64,000 nt of DNA. It comes from Cyathus striatus. Taxonomy: Eukaryota > Basidiomycota > Agaricomycetes > Agaricales > Nidulariaceae. Location of the stretch: positions 992,001-1,056,000 of the forward strand of contig JAOVFP010000018.1 in NCBI GenBank assembly GCA_025738555.1, given 5' to 3'. Position 1 is the stretch's first letter; each line of letters opens with the position of its first letter. A program made the translations under genes and the position numbers. Below are positions 11,639 through 24,400 of this stretch, one piece after another. The notes beneath the pieces are model-generated. The model did not search any database, was not told where the DNA came from, and was given only the letters and a program-made list of their open reading frames with translations.

Positions 11639-12136
11639 GGTAAGATATTAAATAAACAAACGTAAATTTTACCCAGTGCATATGTTTTGGATGATCATGA
11701 AGTGGAATATAGATAGTATAGTGGAAGGCAATGCAACAAATATTAAAAGGATTTGACCGATTTTTATGTCATTTGCCATACTAAGACTCTCAAGAGCCAA
11801 GAATGATCAACTCTGATTACTCTTATTCAATATAATTACAAGCAAGCAGTTACTTGACCATAATATAATGTGCTTGATGTTGAGCACGGTAAGATGTTAA
11901 ATAACCCAAATGTAAATTTTGCTCATTGTGTATATTTTGAATGAGTGTGAAGCGAAATAAAAATAGTATAGTCGAAGGCAATGCAGCAAATATTAAGAGA
12001 TTTTGACTGATTGTGATGTCATTTGTGATACTAAGACTCTCAAGAGCCGAGAATGATCAACTCCAATTACTTTGATTTAGTATAATTACCAGCTAGTGGT
12101 TACCTGAATGTAATACAATGTGCTTGATACTGACAG
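11639..12136. repeat. 249-bp tandem duplication in the shared promoter region of the transposon
   Basis: The block starting GGTAAGAT at 11639 recurs at 11888. Each copy contains TAGTATAGT-GAAGGCAATGCA, ACTAAGACTCTCAAGAGCC and AATGTGCTTGAT near its end. The copies differ at many bases, so the duplication is older than the last terminal-repeat homogenisation. It lies between the divergent starts of the alpha-kinase (11472) and the transposase (12515) and probably carries their regulatory sequences. Confidence 0.85.
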
Positions 12137-12514
12137 GTTGGCCAGAGTAATTATCATGAAGTGCGATAAAAGACTCCTGGTAAGGCATGAGGAAACTAAA
12201 ACAATGGCTAATATTAAATATTAATTACTTCCCATTGTGTGAGTATGAAATTGGAACTTGGTAGTAGGATCTTCACTTATTAGACTGAGTAATCATTAAA
12301 TTTGTAAAGATACAGACTGGTAAAGTGCTTATGTTTTATGTAATGTGTAGCACATTTATTTTACGTAGATTTGCTATGCACAGCTGCCTTGCAAAGTATT
12401 TTTAGAGAAGATTGACAATATAAATACTTTGGGGTACAGTAAAAAATCGAATCAACTGTTTCTTCATTCACTCACGTGTATACACTACTTGCTGTCATTA
12501 CCAACATCGAAATT

Positions 12515-14456
12515 ATGGCTAGAACAGAACGCAAAAATCAATATAATCCTAACCGTAAGTTTGGATTCATGTGTACTTATTGTTTTACCATTGTTAATTT
12601 CTCTATGCCATAGCTCCTATTGATGACATCGCCCCACACATACTTAGGTACTGGAAAATGCGTCTCACTGATAAGAACATACTTCATTACTTGAGGACAA
12701 AGCACATGGATAATACTCATTATGGATTAGGGTAAGTTGTGTAACTTTGTGTTCACTATTATTCACATTAGATATCAAGCTTACACTTATTAAATGAATA
12801 GTTTGACCAGGCTTATTGAAATGCGTGAGAAAATGGGGCTTTTTCGAACTCGGAAGCAAAATCATGATGTCGAGAGCATCCGGCCAGCAATGATTTGCTT
12901 ACGAACTCAGTATCCAAAAGCTGGTGCTCATGAGATGGTGAGTTTGCTATTTCATGAGGAGAACATGGCAGTCTCTAGGTCTGTTTATGTTATTGATGTC
13001 AAATTTTTCATTCACTTACTATTATGAATTTCAGGCGAATTGTTACATCATACTTTGCTCTCTATGAGCCTGAGCTTGTTCAGCAGCGGCGTGCACAAAG
13101 GCTGCGTCGAAAGAGGTGGTGGGCTGCTGGTGTGAATGATATAATTGCAGTGGATCAGCATGACAAGTGGAAATACAAATTTAGTCTGGGTTTACATACT
13201 GGCATCGACCCATTTGCTGGAAAGATTCATTGGTTGAAGGTTTGGCATACTAATAGTAACCCTAAACTTATTCTTGCATATTATCTTGAAACTATTGAGA
13301 ATCTTGGTGGTAAGCCTTTTAAAATTTTGTTCAGATTGGCCATTATTAATAAATATATGTAGCAATGCCTCTGGTTACTCAGAGTGACCCTGGCTCCGAA
13401 AATTTTGGACTTGCCAATGGACATACATTTCTTCGTCACCTTCATGATCCTGCACTTCAGGGAACACTTCAACACCGCTGGATGCGATCAAAGAAGAATG
13501 TTAAACCTGAGATAACATGGTCACAGCTTCGTCGAAGGTTCACTCCTGGATTTGAAGATATCCTTGACAGGGGCATTAATGAAGACTTGTATCACCCAGA
13601 CCATACTATTGAAGTGTTCGTAATTTTCTATAATATAAAATATATTTATTCTTACAAGTTATCACAATAGCATGGTATTCCGATGGGTATTTATTCCTTG
13701 GCTACAGGGCGAGCTTGATGGCTACAAAGACCGGGTTAACAATACAGCAAAGCGTGCTGATCGTAACAAAGTGCTTCCTCATGGTATACCTAATGACATT
13801 TTTGAAAATCCAAATGAATATGGTGTCTTAGATTTCAAGGTGAGTTATCATTTTTATAAATGATTTCTTATGCTAACAGTATGCAAGATACCAGTCAATA
13901 TGGAGGCTATTCAGGAAGCACGTGCATTGTTTTCACCACCTAATGATCCTGTATTCCAGCTAGTACCAGAAACATTTTCTAATCTGGCTCAGGACATATA
14001 TTCACGGCATGGTTCACCAGTTATTACTAGGAACAATGTCTGGGATATCTACTTGTTAATCCTTAATGATATTCAGTCAGGAATTGACATTCCACCTGGC
14101 ATTCAGGATATCTGGACTGAAATTATTAGGACTTCACTATGTGATCATCATGATACCATGGATTTATTACCTGGCCTTTCAGAGTTAGAAGGAGGGATTG
14201 AAAATGCTACAGCAGAGGGATTGTATTACATGGGTGGTGTGAACAATGGGAGGGGAATAGGTAAATGAAAGTATTCAATATATATACTTCACTTTCTGAC
14301 AAATTGCTGTGTCCAGATGAATCTCATTCAGCACAGCTTGATGCTATGATGAATGCAGACCATCCAGTTATTTATGAGGAGCATGAATTTCCAGAAATTG
14401 AAGTTAATTTCACTTCAGATGAGGATGACTCAATCAACGGAGATGGTACTTGGTGA
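12515..14456 (+). CDS. Integrase-core (rve-fold) DDE transposase, eight exons
   Basis: The exons are 12515-12554, 12614-12731, 12802-12978, 13035-13309, 13363-13615, 13671-13839, 13888-14260 and 14317-14456. Phases fit exactly, giving 514 aa. Residues of about 1-110 form a likely helical DNA-binding region. The catalytic core shows AVDQHDKWK (first Asp), GIDPFAGKIHWLKVW, VTQSDPGSEN (second Asp) and KPEITWSQLRRRF (probable Glu), followed by MVFRWVFIPWLQ and RVNNTAKR. It belongs to a widespread basidiomycete family annotated as 'integrase core domain' and should cut and join the element ends at 7878 and 15205. It is intact, so the element may be autonomous. The acidic tail ends NGDGTW. A piece of the region around this stop is repeated in inverted orientation near the left terminal repeat. 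Confidence 0.9.
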
Positions 14457-14668
14457 AAAATTAATTGATATGCTGGTTATATGTACTTGCAGATACTTCA
14501 ATTAGAATAGCTCTGTAGATAGGTATTATTACCACTTGAAACAATCTACAGTACATCTATTGAAATATGCAATCTCTAAATGAACATAAACAATGATGTA
14601 TTTATAATATGAATGAAAATCAATGTGCCAGTGTTGTAAGAAATGCACCTGGCTCAACACTTGAGTAA

Positions 14669-15205
14669 GTCACGAGCGTCGTTTCCATGGAGGAAACGAC
14701 GCTCGTGACTTTTATGTCACGTGATAAATTCCCACGCATTCGATCTTGAGTTCAACTCCTGCTGTGTGCATCAAGCTATTACACACAAATTCAGTGGACT
14801 ATTCTTGCAGACATGATCAACCCTATTCCAACAACTCATTAGAAAAATAGCAGTAGATATATGCTACTGCACTCTGTATGCTTTTTCAGGTTACGAGTCT
14901 CATCTCAAAGCTAGATTTATACAACATAGACACTTTTTTAACATCTTATTTCTCAATTGTATCTATTGAACTTAAGTGAATGTACAAAATAATTAGTAAC
15001 GACACATGCTATAGTACTCTATTGTAATACCAAGTCTTACATTTGCATCCGAATACAGTAGGACTTGAAGCTTGGACTAAGCGGTTAACCGAAATTTTGG
15101 CTGAACAAGATGCGCCTAAGAACATATCTAAGCGACTGCCGTTTTGCCGAATGTCGGAGTTCAACTGCTTTGATCTAGTTGAGCGTGGTTGTCCGGCTTT
15201 CCATA
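14669..15205 (-). repeat. Right terminal inverted repeat
   Basis: Inverted copy of 7878-8414, with the hairpin at 14669-14709. The outer part holds an open frame of about 54 codons reading outward to the element tip. That frame is of unknown meaning, since the same sequence exists at the left end. Confidence 0.93.
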
Positions 15206-15211
15206 CACAAG

Positions 15212-17040
15212 GCCAGTTATGACAACCAGGGTGTATCACAGTTGATTTTACAACTTTCATAATCTTAAGTCTACCTTTCAACATTAGGATAATATTACTT
15301 ATTCATTGTAAACCCTCGTAGTATTAGCCCTGTAGCTGAGCAACTTATTTACTCTGTTTTTCTTTACCCACCAATATCGCTACCTATCCTTGACCTATCC
15401 ACCGCAATATCGACAATATAACCCACAAAATATGAACTAATATTGTTAATAGTTTTTCTGTATAATTTGCTTGTTTGGAACACTGGCTGGTGCAAGGCTG
15501 GTACGTATTGTTGATCAACAACCAGTGGGGAGAAAGTGTGGATATAGACCAACAAAGACCGAATCTGGATTGACCAGGATAAAGATCTCGTCTAGACCCA
15601 GAACTTGCAGCATGCATGCCTAGACTGTGCAAGATCCAGCTTCAAGCTGACTAAAATGACCACCAGAGATGTATAAAAGAGCGACAAAACCTCTATTTGT
15701 TGTCACCTCAAGATTAGTAGGTTAGAGTTGTACTTGTAAGTAAGAAGCCAAAAAGGTAAGATGGGTAGGTGATTCAATGTAATGTATATACTAACGTAAA
15801 AATAAGTGTAGTATTACTAGTTACTAGTCATAGTCATGTACCACATTATAGCACTGTATCTACATTGAATTCAAATAGAATGTCCTGCAACTGGCCTTTA
15901 TAAATCATTGAGTTCTATGTGTAAAATGAAAGGAATGAAAATTTCATCATTTATTAGGCAATAATATTATACATAATTAAAAGTCATTGTATGGTGTGTA
16001 TTTATTGTAAGACTCTGCAGCAAGCCTTACAGTTCATTTAAGTATATATGACATTTACACGGTATTTTAAGGCTCTCCGCGAAGCTGTAAAACACCATTT
16101 AAGGATCTGTGTTCAACAATATGCCTTGCGAGGCGAGTGATGCCTTAAGGCCTTACAATGCACCTTAATCAATTGTGTGGCAAACTAGGTTTTCATGACA
16201 CAGCAATGTGCAGATCCCTCAGTGCGAGGTAATGAAATTCCATATCAAAGAATTCTGGAGTTCAGCTGGCACTGTGAGTGAGTGCCATGTAATTATGATA
16301 GATGGCTATTTTTATTAAGGACATATCAAAGAACTTCTTTTAAATGGTATCATCTCTCAGTAGCTTAACCATTTAGTTTGATGCTATCTCTCTAAATTTG
16401 AAATTTGAAATTAAATTCAACCTAGATGATGCACTGCAGCTACTCGAGACACATACCTTTTCAGAGAAAATACTGGGTATGTATGTGATCCACCATCAGA
16501 ATATGTTGTCCAATTGCAGTCAAATATTGAGGACCGAACGCAAATTAATGACCAGTGTAGCTCGTGTTTTCCTTTAAAGTTTGGCTCACTTAATCAGACT
16601 TCGATGCTCATAATAATATGTGCCATAATTGGAACAGTATGTGCAAGAGAAGGGAGCAGAACCAGATTTACAGTAGACATTTTGATTTAGAAGCACAAGG
16701 TCGCTTGTTGTACATATGCTCAACAAATCTCTTGTTCCGACCATGCAGGAGAACCTGTTCGGATGTCATACAAAGTAAGGAATATCCGAATGCAGTACAC
16801 ATAAAAAACCCCGACCGTTCGACCACCAGCTGTAAGCAAAAAGTAAAAATAAAACAAGGAGAAGATACCGTAGTTCTTGTATCAGAGTCCCTAAGACTTC
16901 CGCCTTCCTAGATTCTCAATCTGCCGCACCCAATCCACTTTATCACTGCGGTTCGTCATAGAATGCTTTCCACGTTGTAGAGACAGTAATGAGTGTATTC
17001 CAATGATTGTTGATGGTATAGATGCCGTTTGCCATTAACT
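15212..17040. other. No supported gene
   Basis: Short frames on both strands lack motifs. A weak fold-back is visible near 15,990-16,180, with ATTGTAAG at one end and CTTACAAT at the other and TTTAAGG/CCTTAA blocks between. It could be a decayed miniature element, but I saw no target duplication. Confidence 0.3.
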
Positions 17041-18780
17041 GTGAGTGGTGTTCAGAGGGAGCAACACGTAACAATCGTCAAACAAGACGGAACCGAGGAC
17101 CAGCCTACAGTCTTCATCAAATCTCGAGCCTAGAACATCGACGCTTCTTGCTCCGAATGATATGACCGATAATTTCCAACAGATAACATTAACTACAATT
17201 GTCATTACGATCTCACAGTCCGCTTCGCAGTCATCGTAGCATAAAAGGCAGAGATGGAACTGGAGATGGGCCAGCCTGGAGTGCTCTACATCAAGCCATA
17301 GGTGTTGCAAGGGCGTACAGAAGGGAGTACCAGAGTTGTCAACGACACCGTATGCACATGCTATATAGACAAACTTCCTTATCCATAAAGTCTCGCGGTC
17401 AGACTCACAAGGGGTGGCTCAGACTGTGGTTGTGTGTAAGTCTTGAGGAAGAATGATAGTCGTGATGCATATAATATAGATGCGAAAGGGCACTCAGTTG
17501 AATAGGAACAACGTTTAGGTTTGCTTCGTGAGCGTGCAAAAGGGGCAGGGAACGCTGTCTGTCATCTTGAATAGAACACGGTACGTTGTCCTCGTCTTCG
17601 TATCTTGAGCCTGTATCCTCCCTTCCACTCCAGCCTGGGTACTCTGTACTAAGAATTTATCCACACAATCCCTTTGAAGGGCCAGCCGTAGGCGTAAATA
17701 GGGAGTAGGGACGCGGCAAAAAATAGGCTGGAGATGCGCTAAATGAGGACGTAGGTGTGGTGGGGGGCTTGAAGACGTTCAAGAACTCCCACATGAATAG
17801 GCACATCATTGAGGCGTGCTTCGTGAGCGTGAGGGAGCAAGAAAAGCTGCCTTTCATCATGAATAGAATACAGGAGGATATCTTTGTGTCTTAAGCTCCT
17901 CCCTTCCACTCTAACCAGGGCCCTCAGTCCGCCCGCACGAGGTACTAAGCATCTATACGCACAATCCTTTTGACGGGACATCGTAGGTGTACATCAGGAA
18001 CAAAGATGTAGCAAAGAATAAGCTGGAGATGCGCCAAGTGAGGGGGTAGACATTGTGGGGGGCTTAGACGTAGGGACACAAATGGTATAGACTTCCGAAG
18101 CGATGTGTGTAGTGGTAAGTATAGAGAAGGGGAGAGTGTCGAAAAGAATGATGTACCAGTCGCATCCGAAAGGCTGCCAAGTCAGAGGTCCAATCCTATG
18201 CAGATAACTGAGTTGATGTTCAAGAACTCCTGCTTGAATAAGCACAATGTCAAGGTTTGCTTCGCGAGCGTGCAGAAGGAGCAGAAAAAGCTGGAATAGG
18301 ACATGGGAGCAATATACATTGTCATTGTTTGCCTCTTGAGCCTGTATCCTCCCTTCTACCCCAACCAGTTCTCTCGGTACCACCCACGCGAACTGCTGTG
18401 GAGGAGGATATTTGCTTGGCGGTATCCTCTCGACAAAGAAATATGCGAGTGGGAGGCACATCCGTCCATCCCTTCAGATCCAGTGAGCACGCATTTGAGA
18501 GAGAGAAAAGGGGGAAATGCGAAGCTAATATTCACAAAGCGTACATACAACATTTATGTAGGTAAGCAACACGTAATGATGAGTAAACAACAGTATGTGG
18601 GAGTGAGGTAATGGAGATGAAAAACGCATTTTTACCATGCAGGCAGAATGCCTGCTCTACACTGCTAAGATTCTATGTGATCTATGCACATAATCACTTT
18701 GAAGGGCTCGCAGGAGGCATACATAGGGAGTAGAAACGTGCCATTCTGGAGACGCGCTAAATGAGGGAGTTAGCAGTACA
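17040..18780. repeat. Degenerate dispersed/tandem repeat family
   Basis: The block GCTTCGTGAGCGTG (or GCTTCGCGAGCGTG) recurs near 17,523, 17,818 and 18,259. 'CTTGAGCCTGTATCCTCCC' or variants follow near 17,607, 17,892 and 18,338. A closing segment 'GGCTGGAGATGCGC-AA-TGAGG' lies near 17,727 and 18,023, with a variant near 18,750. Units are about 295-440 bp. On the minus strand each closing segment reads as a proline/serine-rich peptide, but frames are interrupted, so coding is not claimed. The 1690-2400 segment is another copy. Confidence 0.6.
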
Positions 18781-19391
18781 GAAAGTTGGAAGTCCGTTCC
18801 GTCCATGGGGGTAATTGAGTTCATTTTGCAGCGGTAGGGCAGCATAAAGAATGTAACAATCCTATGAGAAGAGGAAGAGTTGGTGATCCATGAACGAAGA
18901 GTCGATGAGCTGAATGGGAGTGTAAGCACGAGCAGGGAGGCCTTGGAAGGAGAGGCAGTATTTACCAATGAGCCAGTGATACCCAACATATCCTGTTCCA
19001 CCCTTTCTTTCCCCTTCTCTGTCTTCAACAACAATAGCTACTGATGTTCAACGCACTCAAGTGAGTCGCCGCGCAAAGCAATCTGGTGACATCAAAAGAG
19101 GGTTATTCTGGTCTTGTAGGGTGTATAAAACGGTACGTGCATATCAGCATCTCATAGATATCGATACTTTCAGTTGTAAAATATGAGAGGAATGCTAAAC
19201 CAGTAGGTTTGTGGTAGGGAGGTTGTCGTTGGGCATCGTCGACATGAGAGTGTTGATCACAGTGACACTGTGACTGAGACTCTGGGAGTCGGCACTAAGT
19301 CACGCTATGATGATCTAATCTTATCGACTGCTGAAGCGGGATGGTTGTTTGATAAGCCGTGACCATCACTTTGGTGACGCTGATACTTATG
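18781..19391. other. No supported gene
   Basis: The minus-strand frame at 18,657-19,034 overlaps the end of the repeat family and has no recognisable motif. Confidence 0.3.
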
Positions 19392-19990
19392 TGTGACGCC
19401 CGGATTCGACCCAGATTTCGATATTTCGTGGACCCAATGTCGGAAAAATCGAAACCAGCTGATATGGTGCTTGCGCTTCTGATGGGGTTATAACTCCTTA
19501 TAATATTCCGCAGGTATCCTTATCAGCATGCTTGTCAATGAGTATATGTACTTGTACAAAATATCAATACTTATAATTCATGGTGTTGCTACCTATCATT
19601 ACTTATCACACCCTATAACATCTGGTAACTCTTTGTGGATAACAATATAACCTCTTATTATCCCTTATAACTCTTCACCAATAACCATATATACTGTTAT
19701 AACTTCTGGTAAGCCTGCGCAGGGGTTCTGATCAGGGTGCTGATCAGGTCTGAACAATGTGTGAAAACCCTCAGTGAACATATCAGGGTCTTGTATGTCA
19801 TTATAGTACATATACTACTATAACCCAGTGTATTACTTATATTTCAATCTATCTCATTTATTTTGTCTTTTATTTACTATTCAATACTTCTACTTACACA
19901 AATACTTATTTTATTCATTTTATTAGCTTACTTTGACCTCACGAAGTGTTGCGCAAGCACACTTTTACTATTCCTTCCTGTTTTTCTTCA
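19392..19990. mobile_element. Possible solo LTR of a Gypsy-type retrotransposon
   Basis: The segment begins TGTGACGCCCGGATTCGACC and could end TTCTTCA, giving TG...CA ends and a flanking TATG on both sides. Inside, TATA-rich sequence near 19,800-19,825 could be the LTR promoter. A piece resembling its start (TCGGAAAAATCGAAA) lies in reverse at about 24,730. No primer-binding site, gag or pol was found. A 4-bp match is weak evidence and the right end could lie further on. Confidence 0.3.
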
Positions 19991-22060
19991 TATGTGGACT
20001 TAGAGATGCGGCGCGGCTTAACCAAACATTGGGAAGCCGATGCCAAACACCACGTGACTCCGCCTGTATGCTGTTGCATCTCGCTAATGCTCTCAATGCA
20101 TCTCAGTTATCCTCTTCTTTACTCACTGCTTTCCTTTTCCTCTATCCTCTCGCTATCTAGGCCTCAAGACTGTGCAAGATGACATTTAGATCTTCTTGGC
20201 AAAATGCGCCTCTCGGACTGCTCAAGACGCTAGGGCTTAGGGTTTTACACCCTTTCAAGACCCCTCTTTCATCTTCAAGCTTATCGTCTCATCCTCAAGA
20301 CTGGTGATTCCACTGCAGAGACACGGTGACCAGGTTTTTACCATCGTTGTGCTATGCTCCAATTGGTGGAAGGACAGGGAGTTGGGTCAAGGCATGGGGA
20401 TAATTATATTCTGTTTGTATTCATTTCAATTTATTCTCAGACTTTGATTCTCCTGCCACTGTCTGATGACCGAGCACCCCACCACCAACCACATGTTGTC
20501 GAGCATGTAGCCTAGTCCACTGCACCGCTACTTTGGGGAGAGTAGCCTACTGTCATCTCCAATGTTGTGCGTTCAGTGGTAATGTCAAGAGAGAGTCGCT
20601 GTCGTTGTGCATCAGTTTGATGAGTACTGGGAGTGGTAGGCTGTTTTGTTCATTTGTTGTGATCTAAACACGGTCTCTCTTTCATTACTATACATCTGTT
20701 ACCTTACCATTTCTCTTTCCATTGTTATATTTCTTTCTCTGCCTTCAATTTCATGTAATTTCTTTTACTTTACCGATTCCCTGGGCTCTGGCAACGTCAG
20801 AGCACGCGTGCACTATTCCCTTTCTATTGCTGCTCATGTATATACCTTGAGTTAGGACTCAAGAGGAATTTCACCTCCCTTTTTGACTTTACTTTGTGCA
20901 TCCTATTGAGTCCTCTAAGCTATAAGGTCTATAGGAAGTGTCAACATCAGAACACCAATTCAATCTAGCTAAGTCTTCATTACCCTTTACCTTACTAACT
21001 ACTCTATTCTAGGATTGTTGAACTAGTCCATTTTTTGCGAAGTACTGCACTCAGAAGTGTCGACGTTGTCGACGAAAACCTTGCTTGCGGTTATTTGAAC
21101 AGGTGAATGATGGCGTATATTTAGTTTATTGCTGTGTAATTTAAATTGTTGGATGAAAGTTTAGATGAGTGAAGGATGGTAGTTGAAAGGATGCCGGTCA
21201 GGGAGCTTTAATGAAAACAAAACATTGTTTGGCACAACACTTGGAAGTAGGTTGAGGAAATTATAAAAATATTTATTGCTGTTAGGAAACAAGAACGGCT
21301 GTATGCAGAACTTCAATATAAACACAATCTCCGACTCAGAGAAATGAGAGAGCGCTAATTTAATAGCCTCGAGGGACAGCAAGTTGAAGGGGCTTAGTGG
21401 AGTGATTGTCTAATCTGAACGTCAGTCGAGGAAATAAAGTAGATAAGTTCAAAATAGGACGGAAAAAGCGGAAAAGTGAATAAACGAAACAAAAATGGGA
21501 GCACACGCACCGAAAAGCTGACCAAATGTCCCAGTGTCACCTTTGCGCTAATCTTCATATTCTTAAATTAACTTTCCAACAATAATGAGAAGGGCATGGA
21601 TGTGTACGTCTACGGGGCTTGGTGTAAAGATGCAAACGAGAAGATGACTATAGATATAATACATCAGTACTTGTTTGACACAGATAATGACACTGTCAAG
21701 TGAAACATACTATATAATTCTAAGCTTTTCAGGTAATGGAGGCAGTTAGGAAGCATCTTAATGTTATGGTTGAAAGTAGATGCGGCTTGGAGGTTGACAG
21801 TACTACTGAGAACGGTGCTGCCTGATGGACATGCAGAAAGGATAGGATGGAAGTGTTGTCGCAGTTCCAGAAGTATTCCAATATACTATATTTGTCCATA
21901 TGATCCTCCAGTGTCCACTCTCGTTTCAATATGCCATTAAACCTGACATTATTTAGTAAGAGTGGTGGAGCTGGCTAGAACTTTATGTAGGCAAGGAGAC
22001 AAATATGATAAAAAAGAAAAAAGGGACTTAATTAGGTGTGAATGTAGCACTTTTTCTTGT
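19991..22060. other. No supported gene
   Basis: Pyrimidine-rich stretches and short open frames only. Overlapping frames at 19,933-20,182 are low-complexity serine/leucine-rich and lack motifs. Confidence 0.3.
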
Positions 22061-22074
22061 TGCTGACATGAAGA

Positions 22075-22765
22075 CTTGCATCCACGCAACATTTGATGAT
22101 ATCAAGGTGTTGAGCATGGGAATATATGCAGAATATGAGTGTGCTACAGTGACAAATAGTGGGATGAGAGGCCTACTTAGCACAGGAACTACACGAGGTC
22201 CCCAATCATGGCAATCCACAAGCATAGCTTTCCATGTTAACTTTGGAGAGAACCTCCTTGTGCAACATTTAACGATATCAAGGTACTGGGTAGGGAAATA
22301 TATACAAAATATGAGCGAGGATGCCATCTACTCAGGTCAATGTTAGAACGACGAATAGGGGAATGAGAGATGTACCTAGCACATTCAACACTTTGTTTTT
22401 TAAGATGACACTGAATGCAACCAAAATCAGCCTTTACTGTCTTAAAAAGAAACAAATGAATACTACCAACACAACAGTGACGTCACAAACCCATATACTA
22501 TGTTCATTCAAGAGCTCTCAACTGGCAACAATTCAGCCAGGTGAAGGGTAATGAGTAGAAATAGGGAAGAGGTCGAGACAAGGTTGAAACATAACACTCA
22601 ATTTATGAAGACCGAGAACCAAACGAACATAGAGAACACACAAACTATGAAAGGAAGCATGTTTTAAGTGAGGTCGAGGCAATATTGAAACCTAGTGAAC
22701 AATTTCTGAAGACTGAAAACCAAACGAGCATAGAGCATATGAGCAAAAACCAAACTTCAAAGGGG
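22075..22765. repeat. Two local degenerate duplications
   Basis: Near 22,089 and 22,266, matching segments contain GATATCAAGGT followed by a related GGGAATATATGCAGAATATGAG sequence; the copies are about 180 bp apart. Further on, GAGGTCGAG...TTGAAAC...GAAGAC-GA-AACCAAACGA occurs at 22,569 and again at 22,670 (101-bp spacing). Neither pair keeps an open frame. Confidence 0.55.
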
Positions 22766-24400
22766 CATGGATGCCTCTAAGCACCCAGGTGGAAGGAATG
22801 GATAGAGCAGGTGACCAAGGCCAATCGAACCAAATTGAACAGAAAGTTAACAGCAGCAACCAATCCCGGAAAACTAACAGTCTCCAGCATGAGAAAAGGC
22901 GAAAAACAGTACATACTGAGTTACAAATGCCAAACGGGCCACCAGCCACCTGGGCGCTGACAGAAGACTATATCTGGGGCCTCGTTCTCCTCACAGAACC
23001 CTCTCATATCTCCGTCTCCTGTGGATCTCCTAGCAGGAGTGAACAAGATTAAACTGGACCTCACATCCAATTATCTGGAAAATCTTGGGGAGACTTTTAT
23101 GAGCTGCCAGGTGACGATGTTGATTCAACAGAATGGGAGGGATGTAGGAAGTTATGTTCCCCTTGGGTTTACTTGGAGGAATGTGTCGAAGGTGGAGAGG
23201 TACAATTTTAATGTGTTCATGGTTGCTACTCCATAGGTTTGCTAACTGATTGCAACTTATTCTCTCATTTTGTTTCATTCGCCCATATTGTATTATAACC
23301 TTACCCATTTTCATTTTTGTCTTCATTTTGGACACAGACAACACAGGATGTCGCACGTTATTGTGTCACTGTATCTGTCTCGCTCACTGACTGCATGTAA
23401 TTCACTAAGCTTTGTTCATTAACTGTATAAAAATACATTTGTTCTTGTGAACTTTGGTGTGAATCATACATCATTAGAAAAAGGTATCGTAAAGTGAAAT
23501 TAGTGCACAAAGCATGAAGAGCATAAATAAAGTGTGCAAGGGGTATTGGAAGGTGAGTACGAATAACTTGCAAATAACACAGCGGAGGCATGAAAGCAAA
23601 TGCAAAGTAAATAGCAGAAGAGCTGCACATATTCCAAATGTTCAGACATTTAGTAAGACCGATGTCGGTGGAGGTGACAGTGGTGATGGTGTCTTGACTC
23701 TTGAGCTAAGGATATGGATAACTGTAGGTTGTTGGGTGGAAGAAGGATCAGGTGACTGCGGGAAACATCACGTGTGTAACAAAAAGTGCAACCCATTTTA
23801 ACTGAGGAGAAACCTTGCTTTTGCAAGCAAGGTAATGTGACAAATGCCTATAGAGCTTTAGCACTCGGGCCGGCTCGACTCCAAGGTTTGGAGTTTACGA
23901 CGTCAGTATTGCATCAGTGTCTCCACAGCGCCACTGACCACAATTGCATAAAAGGCCCGCAATTCCTCGGATGTATGATACACTCACTACCCCACTGGAC
24001 CAAGTCTGAACGTGACCCCTGAGCTTAAACGAATGGTAGATTTGTGGTATGTTCAGTGCTTTGCTTGCCTACTTGAATTTTTTCTTCATGCTACTTACCT
24101 ACATCTCTAACCCTTTTCGTAGCACAGTATTACACTTGTGGGATGCATTAGTAACTACATTATTCTTAGTAGGTGGTAGTACTACCATTTGGGTAATGTA
24201 GTGGAGTGCTTTTTGCAATGATAAATTGTTGAATTGTAAATTCTGTTGTCTGCCATCGTAACGAGTTAATCATCAACATATTTTATGCATGTGATTAGAA
24301 ACAATCAGTATTAAGCCTTAGAACAACTTGCCCAGGATGTAATTACTTATCAGCAGAGTAAGGATGTGATCACCTGTATCATACATTTTAAGTCTGAAAG
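22766..24400. other. No supported gene
   Basis: Frames of 70-110 codons on both strands overlap each other and show no family motif or coherent exon series. Confidence 0.3.

Larger units (their letters stand above)
7878..15205. mobile_element. Complete 7.3-kb integrase-type DNA transposon (IS3EU-like) with an alpha-kinase passenger
   Basis: The ends are TATGGAAAGCCGGACAACC and its complement, continuing as 537-bp terminal inverted repeats (7878-8414 and 14669-15205) that look identical base for base. A 6-bp direct duplication CACAAG flanks them (7872-7877 and 15206-15211); a 4-bp reading ACAA with one extra terminal base is the alternative. Inside are two divergent intact genes: an rve-fold transposase (plus strand) and an alpha-kinase (minus strand). 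From memory of transposon classification, a 6-bp duplication, long inverted repeats starting TA and an IS3/retroviral-integrase-like transposase fit the eukaryotic IS3EU group. The family name is inference; the structure is read directly. Confidence 0.88.

Noticed and set aside
14730..14775. tRNA-like B-box wording (AGTTCAACTCC) in the terminal repeat
   Set aside because: No matching A box at the right distance and no cloverleaf could be folded by eye on either strand.
22037..22346. Opposing 99-102 codon frames, considered as a small gene
   Set aside because: They cover a diverged local duplication. The frames are mutual antisense shadows and neither is kept in the second repeat copy.
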